This document shows positions 25,670 through 34,923 of a DNA stretch of 64,000 nucleotides, one piece after another. Each line of letters starts with the position of its first letter. Within the stretch, counting starts at the first letter, position 1. Under the pieces are notes generated by a model. It was not told where the DNA came from and did no database searches. It saw nothing but the letters and a program-made list of their open reading frames with translations. Origin of the DNA: Galbitalea sp036271875 (GTDB lineage Bacteria; Actinomycetota; Actinomycetes; Actinomycetales; Microbacteriaceae); NCBI GenBank assembly GCA_036271875.1, contig DATAZU010000025.1, positions 117,177-181,176 of the forward strand, in the 5' to 3' direction. The translations under genes and the position numbers were made by a program.

Positions 25670-26083
25670 GTGGACGAACGGCACAGCATCGACGAAGACG
25701 GATTGCGAGCGCGACTCACGGACGAGGAGTACGCCGTGCTCCGCGAATCGGCCACCGAGCGTGCGTGGTCCGGCGAGCTCCTCGACGAGAGCCGCGCCGG
25801 CCTGTACGCGTGCAAGGCGTGCGGCAACGAGCTGTTCCAGGCGGGCACCAAGTTTGATTCCGGATGCGGCTGGCCCAGTTTCTACGAGTCGGTGAACCCG
25901 CAAGCGGTGCGCCTCCTGCCCGACGACAGCCTCGGGATCGACCGCACCGAGGTTCGGTGTGCCCGCTGCGACTCGCACCTCGGTCACGTCTTCCCCGACG
26001 GGCTTGGTACCCCGACCGGCGATCGGTACTGCATGAACTCGCTCGCTCTGAATTTCAGCGCGGACGAGGAACTAGCGTCCTGA
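25670..26083 (+). CDS. msrB: Peptide-methionine (R)-S-oxide reductase MsrB
   Basis: 137 residues from GTG 25670. It has the zinc-binding Cys pairs CKAC and CARC, the GWPSFYESV motif and the catalytic Cys in RYCMNSLALNF. It repairs methionine-R-sulfoxide using thioredoxin. A GTG at 25598 has AGAAGG upstream and would add 24 non-conserved residues while leaving only 27 bp to the divergent oxygenase; the shorter form has the usual family length. Its end overlaps the convergent ComB-like gene by 12 bp. Confidence 0.93.
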   Translation: MDERHSIDEDGLRARLTDEEYAVLRESATERAWSGELLDESRAGLYACKACGNELFQAGTKFDSGCGWPSFYESVNPQAVRLLPDDSLGIDRTEVRCARCDSHLGHVFPDGLGTPTGDRYCMNSLALNFSADEELAS

Positions 26084-26569
26084 CCGAAGGATCCGCACGT
26101 CGTTCGGTGTGAGGTTCGGATCAACCCGGGTGACGACGGGGGCCTCATCCGGGTTCCGCGCCGCGATGGAAACGCTCGCGCTCACCAGATGCGCGAGTCC
26201 GCGACTTAGCCCGGCGAACGCCGCCTCGGCCGCTGCCGCCTCCGGTGAGGTCGCATCCAGCCCCCGCTCGCCGAGCGAGCGGATGACCGACCCTGACGCA
26301 AGCAGGTCTTCGACCGCGAAGCGATAAGCCGACTCCCGTTTCGCGCCGGCAGCGATCACGGCGATCGTCAGCCGCCTGGCGAGAGTCCTTTGGCGTTCGA
26401 CGATCCAGTCCGCCACCGCAGGGGCCGACGCAAAGTCCGCCCCGACCACGTCGGCGTTCCCGGGTAGGAGGGATGGTTCGAACGCGCGAGGCACAACGTG
26501 CACCCAGACGATGACATCGGCATCGGCGCCGATCGCGGCAGCCCCGTCCGCGCCCCAGTCGAATCGCAC
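26072..26569 (-). CDS. ComB-like (2-phosphosulfolactate phosphatase family) short protein
   Basis: 165 residues from a GTG. The opening RFDWG, the mid segment NADVVGADFAS, and LTIAVIAAG followed by R-F-A-V-E-D-L resemble actinobacterial proteins annotated as ComB-like phosphatases; this is recognition by memory and moderate at best. The frame is open further upstream (QRRYQV precedes RFDWG, as in relatives), but no ATG, GTG or TTG is found there, so the true start may be a rare codon. It is short for ComB. It overlaps msrB tail to tail. Confidence 0.5.
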   Translation of the reverse strand: MRFDWGADGAAAIGADADVIVWVHVVPRAFEPSLLPGNADVVGADFASAPAVADWIVERQRTLARRLTIAVIAAGAKRESAYRFAVEDLLASGSVIRSLGERGLDATSPEAAAAEAAFAGLSRGLAHLVSASVSIAARNPDEAPVVTRVDPNLTPNDVRILRSGR

Positions 26570-26606
26570 CTGGTATCGGCGCTGCTCGATCAGGACAAGG
26601 TTGGGA

Positions 26607-27983
26607 TCAGAGATTGTTGCCCCCGCGGTACTGTGCTGCCGGGTGCTCGGCGAACAGCCGCGCGTTGCCCTGCCCGAACAGCCGCTCGCGGAGCGTTCCC
26701 TCCTCGTACTTCTCGCGATAGAGCCCGCGTTTTTGCAGCTCGGGCACGACCAGTTCGATGAAGTCCTCCGCGGTACCGGGCGTCAGGAACTGGCGCAGGT
26801 TGAATCCGTCGAGGTCGGTCTCCTCGACCCAGCGCTCGATGCTGTCGACGACCTCGGTTGGCGTGCCGATGGCGAAAAAGGGGGGACGGTCGAACCGGGT
26901 CACCTGATCGAGTGACTCGCCAACCGTCTTGCCGTAGTAGCGCGCCGAATCCTCGACCTTGCCACGGCCGGGACGATTCTCGGCCTCGATAATGTCGGAT
27001 ACGAGTGCATCGCGCGGATAGGCCGCCAGGTCGATTCCGCCACCGCCCGCGTGTGCGAGATAGCCCTGTGCGCGGCTGAACTGGCGATACTCGTCCGCCT
27101 TGCGCTCGGCATCCTCCCGCGTCTTGCCCGGGATGACCACGGCCATCGCGTAGGTCTTGATCTGGTCGCCGGCTCGACCGAACAGCTCGGCCTTCCTGCG
27201 GACATCCGCGATGTTGTCGCGGTACTGCTCCGTGCTCGAACCGCCGACGAACACGGCTTCGGCGTGCTTCGCGGCGAACTCGCGTCCTCTCGGAGAGCTT
27301 CCGGCCTGGAACAGCAGCGGAGTGCGCTGAAGCGACGGCTCGGACAGATGCGGCCCCGCGACCTTGTAGTGCTCGCTCACGTGATTGATGTAGCGAACCT
27401 TCGAAGGGTCGGTGTAGATCTTGTTCTCCCGGTCGATGACCACGGCATCGTCATCCCACGAGCCCTCCCAGAGCTTGTAGACGACCTCGAGAAATTCGTC
27501 GGCGAGCGCGTAGCGGTCATCGTGCTCGACCTCGTCGTCGAGACTAAAGTTCCTGGCCGCGTTGGGCAGGTACGACGTCACGATGTTCCAGCCGAAACGG
27601 CCACGGGTGAGGTGATCGAGGGTGGATGCTCGGCGAGCGAAGGCGAACGGTGGCTCGTACGTTGTCGAGAAGGTCGCCGCGAAGCCGAGGTGCCTGGTCA
27701 CCGCTGCCATCGCGGGAATCACCAGTAGCGGGTCGTTGCTCGGGATCTGCACGCTCTCGATGAGCGCGGTCTCCGGCCCGTTGCGGTAGCCGTCGTATGT
27801 GCCGATGACATCGGCCAAGAACACCGAATCGAACAGCCCTTCCTCGAGGAGTTTGGCTTCCTCGATCCAAAAGTCGATGTCATTGAAACGGTGACGAGTG
27901 TTCTCCGGGTGCGCCCACAGGCCGTGCGAGATGTGGCCGACACAGTTCATTTCGAACAGGTTGAAGGAGATTTGCTTGGTCAT
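26607..27983 (-). CDS. NtaA/DszA-family FMNH2-dependent monooxygenase (LLM class), copy 1
   Basis: 458 residues, the usual size for the NtaA/SnaA/DszA group. Family marks: FDSVFLADV near residue 53, LDHLTRGRFGWNIVTS near residue 122, EHDDRYALADEFLEV near residue 153, LLFQAGSSPRGREFAAKHAEAVF near residue 225, and the C-terminal VPELQKRGLYREKYEEGTLRERL. These enzymes oxygenate organosulfur or aminopolycarboxylate compounds using reduced FMN from a separate reductase. It is coupled to the ABC ATPase gene by a 4-nt overlap, and a flavin reductase is encoded at 34924. Confidence 0.92.
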   Translation of the reverse strand: MTKQISFNLFEMNCVGHISHGLWAHPENTRHRFNDIDFWIEEAKLLEEGLFDSVFLADVIGTYDGYRNGPETALIESVQIPSNDPLLVIPAMAAVTRHLGFAATFSTTYEPPFAFARRASTLDHLTRGRFGWNIVTSYLPNAARNFSLDDEVEHDDRYALADEFLEVVYKLWEGSWDDDAVVIDRENKIYTDPSKVRYINHVSEHYKVAGPHLSEPSLQRTPLLFQAGSSPRGREFAAKHAEAVFVGGSSTEQYRDNIADVRRKAELFGRAGDQIKTYAMAVVIPGKTREDAERKADEYRQFSRAQGYLAHAGGGGIDLAAYPRDALVSDIIEAENRPGRGKVEDSARYYGKTVGESLDQVTRFDRPPFFAIGTPTEVVDSIERWVEETDLDGFNLRQFLTPGTAEDFIELVVPELQKRGLYREKYEEGTLRERLFGQGNARLFAEHPAAQYRGGNNL

Positions 27984-29629
27984 AGGATTTCTTTCTGAAT
28001 TCGCGGCAGTGAACTGAGCAGAGCCTGCGTGTACGGATGTTGCGGGAAATCGAAGATCTGGTCGGCCGCGCCCTGTTCGACGATACGTCCGCCCTGCATG
28101 ACGAGGATGCGATCACTGACGTGGTGGATGACTCCGAGATCGTGCGAGATGAACAGGTAGCTCACCCCGAGCTGGTTCTGGATGTCGGCAAGCAGGTCGA
28201 GCACCTGGGCCTGGACCTGGACATCCAGTGCTGACACAGACTCGTCGCAAATGATCACCGATGGCTCGGGAGCGAGCGCACGCGCAATTGCTACTCGCTG
28301 TCGCTGGCCGCCGGAGAGCTTGAGCGGCCTCCGGTCGGCGTGCTCGGGTTCAAGACCGACGAGCGACAGTAGTTCCGCAACGCGAGCAGCTCTCGCCGAA
28401 CCCCGATACCGATCGGCGGGCAGAGCGTCGAGAATGAGGCGCGAGACGGTCCAGCGCGGATCGAACGAGCTGAGCGGATCCTGATACACCGCCGTGATCA
28501 GCCGCCGACGAGGTCGACGCTGGTGCTCGCTGATGCCAGACCATGGCTGGCCCGCGAGCCGGATCTCGCCACGGTCCGGCTGAGTGACGGCGAGCACGAG
28601 CCGCGCCACGGTGGTCTTGCCCGATCCGGATTCGCCGACTACGCCGAGCGTCTCGCCGACGCCGAGTTCGAAACTGACGTCTCTGACCACTGTTCTCGTG
28701 ATTCCGTCCGGTCCCCTGTAGCTCTTGGAGACGCGGTCAACGGTAATGAGTGCCGACCTCGTAGGCCCGTCGAACACGTCGGGGACCGAGCTCGATCGCT
28801 TGGGCGCCGGGCGCGGCGACGTCGCCGGTGAGAGGCGAGTACCCCGCGAGTGAGCACTGGGAACGGCATCGAGCAGCCGCTGCGTATACGCATCCCTGGG
28901 ATTTCCGAGAACCTGGGCCGTTGGCCCCTCCTCGACGATCACACCATGATTCATCACGGCAACCCGGTCGGCAAGGCGGGCAACCACGGCCAGGTCGTGG
29001 CTAATGACCAGTACGGCCTTGCCGCGAGCCTTCGTCTCGTCGAGGAGATCGAGGATCTGTGCCTGCACTGTCACGTCGAGCGCCGTGGTCGGTTCGTCGG
29101 CGATGAGCAGACCCGGGTCAAGTGCGATGGCTGAAGCAATGAGGGCTCGCTGGCGCTGACCCCCGGACAACTCACCAGACAACTGCCGGGCGCGCAACTG
29201 GGGCTCGGGAACGCCGACCTGCTCGAGCAGCTCAAGCACGCGCGCATGTCGGGTACGCGCCGTTCCCCAGCCGTGAAGCGTGAGGGTTTCGGTGATTTCC
29301 TTCCCCACCGGCCGAAGCGGGTCAAGCGAGACGAGAGCATCCTGCAGGATGAAGCCGACCTCCCGACCTCGGATTCCGCGCCAGCGGCGGTCCGGGTATC
29401 CACGAACATCCACCCCGTGCAGTTCAAGTTTGTTGGCCGACACGCGCGAGCCCGATCCGGCGAGCCCGATGACCGACCTCGCGCTCACGCTCTTGCCCGA
29501 ACCGGACTCACCCACGATCGCCAGGCACTCACCGGCGGAAACACCGAAGGAGATTCCCTTGACGACCTCGCGGTAGTCGGAGCCGACTCCGAATCCGACG
29601 CGGAGGTCTTCAACCAGGAGCGCGGTCAC
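27980..29629 (-). CDS. Fused oligopeptide-type ABC transporter ATP-binding protein (DppD-DppF-like)
   Basis: 549 residues holding two complete ATPase domains. Domain 1: Walker A GESGSGKS near residue 44, signature LSGGQRQRALIA, Walker B LLIADEPTTALDVT. Domain 2 (from about residue 280): Walker A GESGSGKTT, signature LSGGQRQRVAIA, Walker B VIICDESVSALDV. GTG at 29629 overlaps the permease stop by 4 nt. It energises import by the two permeases upstream. Fused pairs are common in actinobacteria. Confidence 0.93.
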   Translation of the reverse strand: MTALLVEDLRVGFGVGSDYREVVKGISFGVSAGECLAIVGESGSGKSVSARSVIGLAGSGSRVSANKLELHGVDVRGYPDRRWRGIRGREVGFILQDALVSLDPLRPVGKEITETLTLHGWGTARTRHARVLELLEQVGVPEPQLRARQLSGELSGGQRQRALIASAIALDPGLLIADEPTTALDVTVQAQILDLLDETKARGKAVLVISHDLAVVARLADRVAVMNHGVIVEEGPTAQVLGNPRDAYTQRLLDAVPSAHSRGTRLSPATSPRPAPKRSSSVPDVFDGPTRSALITVDRVSKSYRGPDGITRTVVRDVSFELGVGETLGVVGESGSGKTTVARLVLAVTQPDRGEIRLAGQPWSGISEHQRRPRRRLITAVYQDPLSSFDPRWTVSRLILDALPADRYRGSARAARVAELLSLVGLEPEHADRRPLKLSGGQRQRVAIARALAPEPSVIICDESVSALDVQVQAQVLDLLADIQNQLGVSYLFISHDLGVIHHVSDRILVMQGGRIVEQGAADQIFDFPQHPYTQALLSSLPRIQKEIL

Positions 29630-30513
29630 GCGTCCGCGCCCCGGCCTTCGAGCCGTCGCTGCAGGTAGCGACCGAGCGAGGTAGTTGCGAGGGTTACGAA
29701 AACGATCATCGCACCGGGGAACAGCTCGACCCACCACGCGGTCGAGATGAACTCGCGACCGTCGGCGAGCATGGCTCCCCACTCCGGCGCGGGTGGCGCG
29801 GCGCCAAGCCCGAGGAAGCTGAGGGATGATGCCCAAATGATCGACTGGCCGATGCCCAGGGTTGCCAGCACGAGGAGCGGTCGCATCGCGTTCGGCAGAA
29901 CGGTGCGGCCGAGCACGCGCCAGCGCGAGTGCCCGAGCACATATGATGCCTCGACATACGGTGAGCTCTTCACCGCGAGGATCTGGCCGCGCACCATGCG
30001 CGCGTATCCCGGTGCGGATCCCAGCCCCACCGAGATGATCAGTGATTCGACGCTCGCGCCGAAAATCGTGACGAAGAGGAGCGCGAGCAACAAGGCCGGG
30101 AACGCGAACAGGATCTCAAGGATCCGGCCGATGATGGCATCGACAACCCTGCCTCCGAGCCCCGCAAGAGCACCGAGCACGATGGCGATCGCGAGACCGA
30201 GAGCCGTGGCGGCAAGACCGATCGAAAGCGACGGCGTGGCGCCGTAGACGACGCGGGAGAAGACGTCACGGCCGGACTCGTCCGTTCCAAACAGATGAGC
30301 GACGGATGGCGCTTCGAGCGACTTCGCCGGGTCGACGGCGAGTGGCTGGTAGTGCGCGAGTAGCGACGGATCGACAACTGCGACCACCAGGAAAAGGAGA
30401 AACAGCACCGAGAGGATGGGCCCGATCCGAAGCCTCCGAAACGCGCTTGCGGTCGGGACGGGACGCGAAGTGCCTGCACCGAGAAGCGCGGCACTCGAAT
30501 CGAGAGTGGTCAC
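29626..30513 (-). CDS. Oligopeptide/nickel-type ABC transporter permease (DppC-like)
   Basis: 295 residues with about six membrane segments. An N-terminal cytoplasmic tail precedes the first segment, then HLFGTDESGRDVFSRVVYGA, a hallmark of DppC/OppC proteins, and the EAA loop near GSAPGYARMVRGQILAVKS. It pairs with the DppB-like permease 32 bp upstream. Its end overlaps the fused ATPase start. Confidence 0.93.
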   Translation of the reverse strand: MTTLDSSAALLGAGTSRPVPTASAFRRLRIGPILSVLFLLFLVVAVVDPSLLAHYQPLAVDPAKSLEAPSVAHLFGTDESGRDVFSRVVYGATPSLSIGLAATALGLAIAIVLGALAGLGGRVVDAIIGRILEILFAFPALLLALLFVTIFGASVESLIISVGLGSAPGYARMVRGQILAVKSSPYVEASYVLGHSRWRVLGRTVLPNAMRPLLVLATLGIGQSIIWASSLSFLGLGAAPPAPEWGAMLADGREFISTAWWVELFPGAMIVFVTLATTSLGRYLQRRLEGRGADA

Positions 30514-30545
30514 AAGAAACTCCTGTCGAACGGGGGTATTGGTGG

Positions 30546-31565
30546 TTAGCGGGAGCGAAGCCGAGGATCGACGACGACGTAAAGCGCGTCGACCACGACA
30601 TTCGCGACGACATACACGAGCGCAACGATCAGGGTCACACCGACCGTGAGCGGCATGTCCTGCTGGGTCACTCCGACCAGGAGGACACCACCGAGGCCGT
30701 TGCGCGAGTACAGCGTTTCAACGATGACCGCACCGCTGATCAACGAACCGAGTGCCCAACCGGAGAGAGTGAGCCCGGGCAGCACGGCGTGCCGCAGCAC
30801 GTGGCGAAGACGCACGCCCCAGTCGCTCATCCCCCTGGCCCGAGCGGATATCACGAACGGCTGCTCAAGTGCGAGGTCGAACTCGTCCCGGGTCACCTGC
30901 GACATGAATCCGGCGAGTGGGATGGCGAGAGTGAAAGCCGGAAGGATGAGACCCACCGCACCGTCGCCGCCCGTCGCCGGGATCCAGCCGAGGCTGAATG
31001 CGAATATCTCGAGCAGCAGGATGCCAAGCCAGTACTGGGGAAGCGCGGCCGACAGTACCTCAAGGCCCGAACCGAGCGACGTCGCGAACCGACCACGACG
31101 AACGGTGAGCAGGCACGAGGCAATCGCTAGAATCCACGCGAGAAGCAGGGCGCTCGCCGTCAGAAGGACAGTCGGCCAGATCGACTCGGCGATGACATCG
31201 GCCACCGGCATCTTCTGGGAGGACGAGAAGCCGAAGTTGCCACGAATGAGACGCAACAGGTAGAGCAGGTACTGCACGAACAGCGACTGGTCGAATCCAT
31301 ACTCGCGAGTGACCGCCGCGATGACGGCCTTACTCGGATGGCTCGCTGCACCGCCTGCCATCGCGACGGCAGGGTTCCCCGGCATTGCGTTGATGGCAAT
31401 AAACGTGACGGTGGCGGCGCCCCAGAGCACAAGGATGCCGGATCCGACCGTGCGGACGAGCCGCCGCCAGCCTCGCTGGCTGTGGCTCGTCCGGGCCCCG
31501 GTGGTCGTGAAGTCGGAGTCGAGGTCATCCTCGAAACTGACCGATCCGGTGCTTACCGTCGTCAT
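30546..31565 (-). CDS. Oligopeptide/nickel-type ABC transporter permease (DppB-like)
   Basis: 339 residues. After a 40-residue hydrophilic N-tail there are about six membrane segments with DppB marks: the early GSGILVLWGAATVTFIA helix, NFGFSSS before the second segment, and RARGMSDWGVRLRHVLRHAVLPGL as the EAA loop. The start at 31565 overlaps the binding-protein stop by 4 nt. Confidence 0.93.
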   Translation of the reverse strand: MTTVSTGSVSFEDDLDSDFTTTGARTSHSQRGWRRLVRTVGSGILVLWGAATVTFIAINAMPGNPAVAMAGGAASHPSKAVIAAVTREYGFDQSLFVQYLLYLLRLIRGNFGFSSSQKMPVADVIAESIWPTVLLTASALLLAWILAIASCLLTVRRGRFATSLGSGLEVLSAALPQYWLGILLLEIFAFSLGWIPATGGDGAVGLILPAFTLAIPLAGFMSQVTRDEFDLALEQPFVISARARGMSDWGVRLRHVLRHAVLPGLTLSGWALGSLISGAVIVETLYSRNGLGGVLLVGVTQQDMPLTVGVTLIVALVYVVANVVVDALYVVVDPRLRSR

Positions 31566-33220
31566 GGCTTCGAAATCCAAGTGTCGTGGAAGTCGGGCAG
31601 ACCGACCGCGTAGTCAGCGGTGATCCCGTGGACGTTCGCGTTGTACGCGAGCCGCTCCTCCGCCGGATACAGGTTCAGTTGCAGGGCCTGCTGCGAGACG
31701 AGTTCCTGCGCCCTGGTGTACAGCGCCGCGCGATTGCTCGGATCCTGCTCGGACAGCGCCCGGTTCAGCAGGTCATCGAGCTTCGGGTTCGAGTAGTCGT
31801 CGCCATTCGTGCCGTAGAACTTGAGCGCCTGCGTCGAAAACAGCGTGCGCAGGACATCCGGCGTATTCGTGATCCAGTAGTCGCCCGCCAGGGTCTGGTA
31901 CTTGTGCGACTCGTACAGGCCGTCAAGGACAGTCGTGCTGATGGGGTGGAGCACGATGTCGATCCCCGCTGTCTTTTCGGACGCCTGGATGTCCTGGTAC
32001 AACGTCAGGTCCTCCGCTGCGGTCTGGCCCGCGTCCGAGTCGTATGGAATCGCAATCTTCAGTTCCCTGCCATCCTTCGTTCGGTATCCGGCGGCATTCC
32101 TGGATGTCCATCCCGCCTTATCCAGCAGCGCATTCGCTTTCGCAACGCTGGCGGGATACGCGCCCTGCAGAGCCGCGTCATAGTCCGGGGTTCCCTTGAC
32201 CAGCGGACTGCCGACGTACGGGTAGGTGTTGAAGTACGCGCTCTTCAGGTTGACCGCCTCGTTTGACGCGTAGATCACGGCCTGTCGAACCGCGAGTTCA
32301 TTGAGCGGCGCGGCCTGGACGTTGAACGTGATTCCGTTGGGGCTGCCCGGACGCTCATGGGTCAGGATCTGGATGCCGCTCGCCGCGTCGGACTTCCAGT
32401 CCTCCGCTGGCGGGTAGTAGATGACGTCCGCCTGCTTCTTCAGCAGCGCGGCATTGCGAACCGTGCCGTCCGGAACGATCTTCCAGATCAGCTTGCTCAG
32501 ATAGGCGGGACCCTTGTGCGCGGACCCGGGCGGTGCCGTGTTGTAGTTCGGGTTACGCACAAGCACAACCTGCTGGTTGGGCGTATAGCTCTGGATCTTG
32601 AATGGACCGGTTCCGATGGGGTCGTTGCAGTTCTTGGTCTCGCCGCGCGCGAGCCCCGCGGGGGACTCGATGCCGATGTAGCCCTGTGCGAGGACATCGA
32701 GCAGGGCAGTGTCTGCCTGCTTGAGGTTCACCTGGAGCACGTAGGGCTCCAACACTTTCGAGGCGGCGTAGAACGGCGCGATATATCCACCGTCCGTCGA
32801 TGAGCCGGTCTTCGGATCGACGACCCGGTCGAGGTTCACCTTGACTGCGGCCGCATTGAGGGGGGTGCCATCCGTGAACTTCACCCCCTGCTTGATCGTG
32901 AAGGTGTAGGTGAGACCGTCGGGCGAGATGGTCCACTTGGTCGCGAGCCACGGCTCGATCGTGCCGCCTGGCCCCTCGTAGACGAGGTCATCGGTGATCT
33001 GCTGCCCGATCATCGCCTGCGGGATGTCACCGCCGTCCTCGGGGTCGAGGCACGTTTCTGATCGATCCTGCAGGTAGGTGAGTGTGCCGCCGAAGACGGG
33101 TTTGCCGTTCGATGCGGTCAGGCTGCTGGGCTGGCCTGCGCAGGCGGAGAGGATGCTCACGGCGACGAGAGCGACAACGACGATCGGTACGGTGCGGCGG
33201 AGAGCGAGCTTTCGAGACAC
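31562..33220 (-). CDS. Oligopeptide-type (family 5) solute-binding lipoprotein
   Basis: 552 residues from GTG 33220, which has AGAAGGA eight nt upstream. A signal peptide with the lipobox LSACAG precedes the family 5 binding domain: GGTLTYLQ, PWLATKWTISPDGLTYTFTIKQGVKFTDGTP, and DVIYYP later. It delivers the substrate to the DppBC-like channel. As the module also encodes two DszA/NtaA-like monooxygenases, the ligand may be a sulfonated, sulfone or chelate compound rather than a peptide. Confidence 0.92.
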   Translation of the reverse strand: MSRKLALRRTVPIVVVALVAVSILSACAGQPSSLTASNGKPVFGGTLTYLQDRSETCLDPEDGGDIPQAMIGQQITDDLVYEGPGGTIEPWLATKWTISPDGLTYTFTIKQGVKFTDGTPLNAAAVKVNLDRVVDPKTGSSTDGGYIAPFYAASKVLEPYVLQVNLKQADTALLDVLAQGYIGIESPAGLARGETKNCNDPIGTGPFKIQSYTPNQQVVLVRNPNYNTAPPGSAHKGPAYLSKLIWKIVPDGTVRNAALLKKQADVIYYPPAEDWKSDAASGIQILTHERPGSPNGITFNVQAAPLNELAVRQAVIYASNEAVNLKSAYFNTYPYVGSPLVKGTPDYDAALQGAYPASVAKANALLDKAGWTSRNAAGYRTKDGRELKIAIPYDSDAGQTAAEDLTLYQDIQASEKTAGIDIVLHPISTTVLDGLYESHKYQTLAGDYWITNTPDVLRTLFSTQALKFYGTNGDDYSNPKLDDLLNRALSEQDPSNRAALYTRAQELVSQQALQLNLYPAEERLAYNANVHGITADYAVGLPDFHDTWISKP

Positions 33221-33349
33221 GGACGCATTCCTTCTGCTGTTGGGTGCGGGCCAGCGACGAGCTGGCGGGTACCCACAACGTAGAAAGGACCGCAACCTGA
33301 TCGGCTGCTCGCGCGTAACAGTGCGAATACTCCGTCACGGTTTGTCACA

Positions 33350-34795
33350 CTACGGTCGACGGATTCGCATGCCGTTCGCGTCGGTGTATTGCGGTGCTTT
33401 ACCAGCAGACAGCGTGCTCGTCGCTGCATCCAGCCCGAGGTGATCGCGCAGTGTCTCGCCCAGGTATTCATCGGGGAACAGCCCGCGGCGACGCAACTCG
33501 GGTACAACGAGCCTTGCAAAGGTCTCGAACTGGTCGCCGAAGGCCGATAGCACCGTGAAGCCATCAACTGCTCGTCGCGTGAACCACGACTCGAAGTGAT
33601 CGGCGACGTCCTCCGCCGAGCCGACGAGAATCGGTGCGGTGACGACATGCGCAACCAGAAGGTGGCGGAAGGTGATGCCCCGCTGCCCGCCGACCCGGCG
33701 GCCCGATCGTGCGCCCACGATCCGAATCAGTGCGCGTGCCTGGTCACTGAACCGAAGCGCGAGTCGCTCGGTCAGGTAGTCGTCAATCCTGACCCCGTTG
33801 AGGGAGACGCCAAGAACGTCCGAGAGGCTTCGGATTGTTCGATTCGGCGGCAGTCCCTCGATTTCAGCGCGGCCCGCGACGAGCTCAACCGGGACGAGCT
33901 CAACCAGCTCGTCATACAGCTGCCAGGCCGCTTCCCGCGTCTCGCCGATGATCGGGAAGATCGAACACATCAGGAGGTAGTGATCGGGGTTTCGTCCCCA
34001 CGCAGCCGCGTCTCGCTTCGCGTTCGCGTAGAGCTCGACACCATCCGCGATGGTGCGTGGCGAGACGAAGCACACATCGGCGGAGCGTGCGGCGAGCTGC
34101 CGCGAATTCTCGGCGGCCCCGACCAAGGCAATCGGCGGGTGGCCCTGTGGCGAACGGAGGACATTGAGCGGACCGGCGGACGAGCGCAGCTTGCCCTCGT
34201 AGCCCAGCGCGTGGAGTCCGGACGCATCGATCAGCCGTCCGGAGTCCGCATCGGCCAGAAAGGCCTCGTCGTCCCAGCTGTCCCAGAGTCCGCGCAGGAT
34301 ATCGATGAACTCGCTCGCGGCCGCGATGCGATCGGCCTCCGGGTGGATGACCCGCCAACCAAAATTGCTCGCGGATTGCGCCTCGGATCCGCTGGTCACC
34401 GACAGCCCGACGCGCCCGTCGCTGAGAAGGTCAATTGATGCGGACGAGCGAGCCGTCGAGTATGGCTCGGCATGGGACGAACTAACCGTTGCCAGCAGAC
34501 CGATCTTTGATGTGATCGCGGCCAGGTAGCTGATCGCGGCGAACGGCTCGACGCGAGCGAGGAGATAGGGATCCGTGAACTCGAAGTCGGCGGATGTCGC
34601 GAGCCAGTCCCCAAAGTAGAGGAACTGAAGGCCAGCAGCCTCGGCCGCGAGCGCGATCCGGGTGAGCTCGAGGCGATCATCCTTGGGATTCCGATGGGCA
34701 TTCGGATAGCGCCAGCCGGATGGCCATGCGCCGAGCGTGCGAACCGTCGCGCCGAGCACGAGTTGTCGACGGTCGCCGCGAGCCTGCTCTGCCAC
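33350..34795 (-). CDS. NtaA/DszA-family FMNH2-dependent monooxygenase (LLM class), copy 2
   Basis: 481 residues from GTG 34795; an in-frame ATG at 34873 would add a basic, non-conserved stretch. Luciferase-like barrel marks: LELTRIALAAEAAGLQFLYFGDW near residue 40, IGLLATVSSSHAEPY, and the C-terminal VVPELRRRGLFPDEYLGETLRDHLGL, the same ending as the NtaA/DszA group. It is the first gene of the leftward transporter operon and lies divergent from a flavin reductase 128 bp away, a typical two-component oxygenase layout. Confidence 0.88.
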   Translation of the reverse strand: MAEQARGDRRQLVLGATVRTLGAWPSGWRYPNAHRNPKDDRLELTRIALAAEAAGLQFLYFGDWLATSADFEFTDPYLLARVEPFAAISYLAAITSKIGLLATVSSSHAEPYSTARSSASIDLLSDGRVGLSVTSGSEAQSASNFGWRVIHPEADRIAAASEFIDILRGLWDSWDDEAFLADADSGRLIDASGLHALGYEGKLRSSAGPLNVLRSPQGHPPIALVGAAENSRQLAARSADVCFVSPRTIADGVELYANAKRDAAAWGRNPDHYLLMCSIFPIIGETREAAWQLYDELVELVPVELVAGRAEIEGLPPNRTIRSLSDVLGVSLNGVRIDDYLTERLALRFSDQARALIRIVGARSGRRVGGQRGITFRHLLVAHVVTAPILVGSAEDVADHFESWFTRRAVDGFTVLSAFGDQFETFARLVVPELRRRGLFPDEYLGETLRDHLGLDAATSTLSAGKAPQYTDANGMRIRRP

Positions 34796-34923
34796 GCTTC
34801 GACGGTAGCTCCCCGGTCCGCCCGTGCACGCCGCGCGAGTACAACGCCGTAATCGGACGACATTCCCGGTCATTCAATGAAACAAAGTTGCGGGCGCCTT
34901 GCGACCGCGGCGACCCTCGAGAC

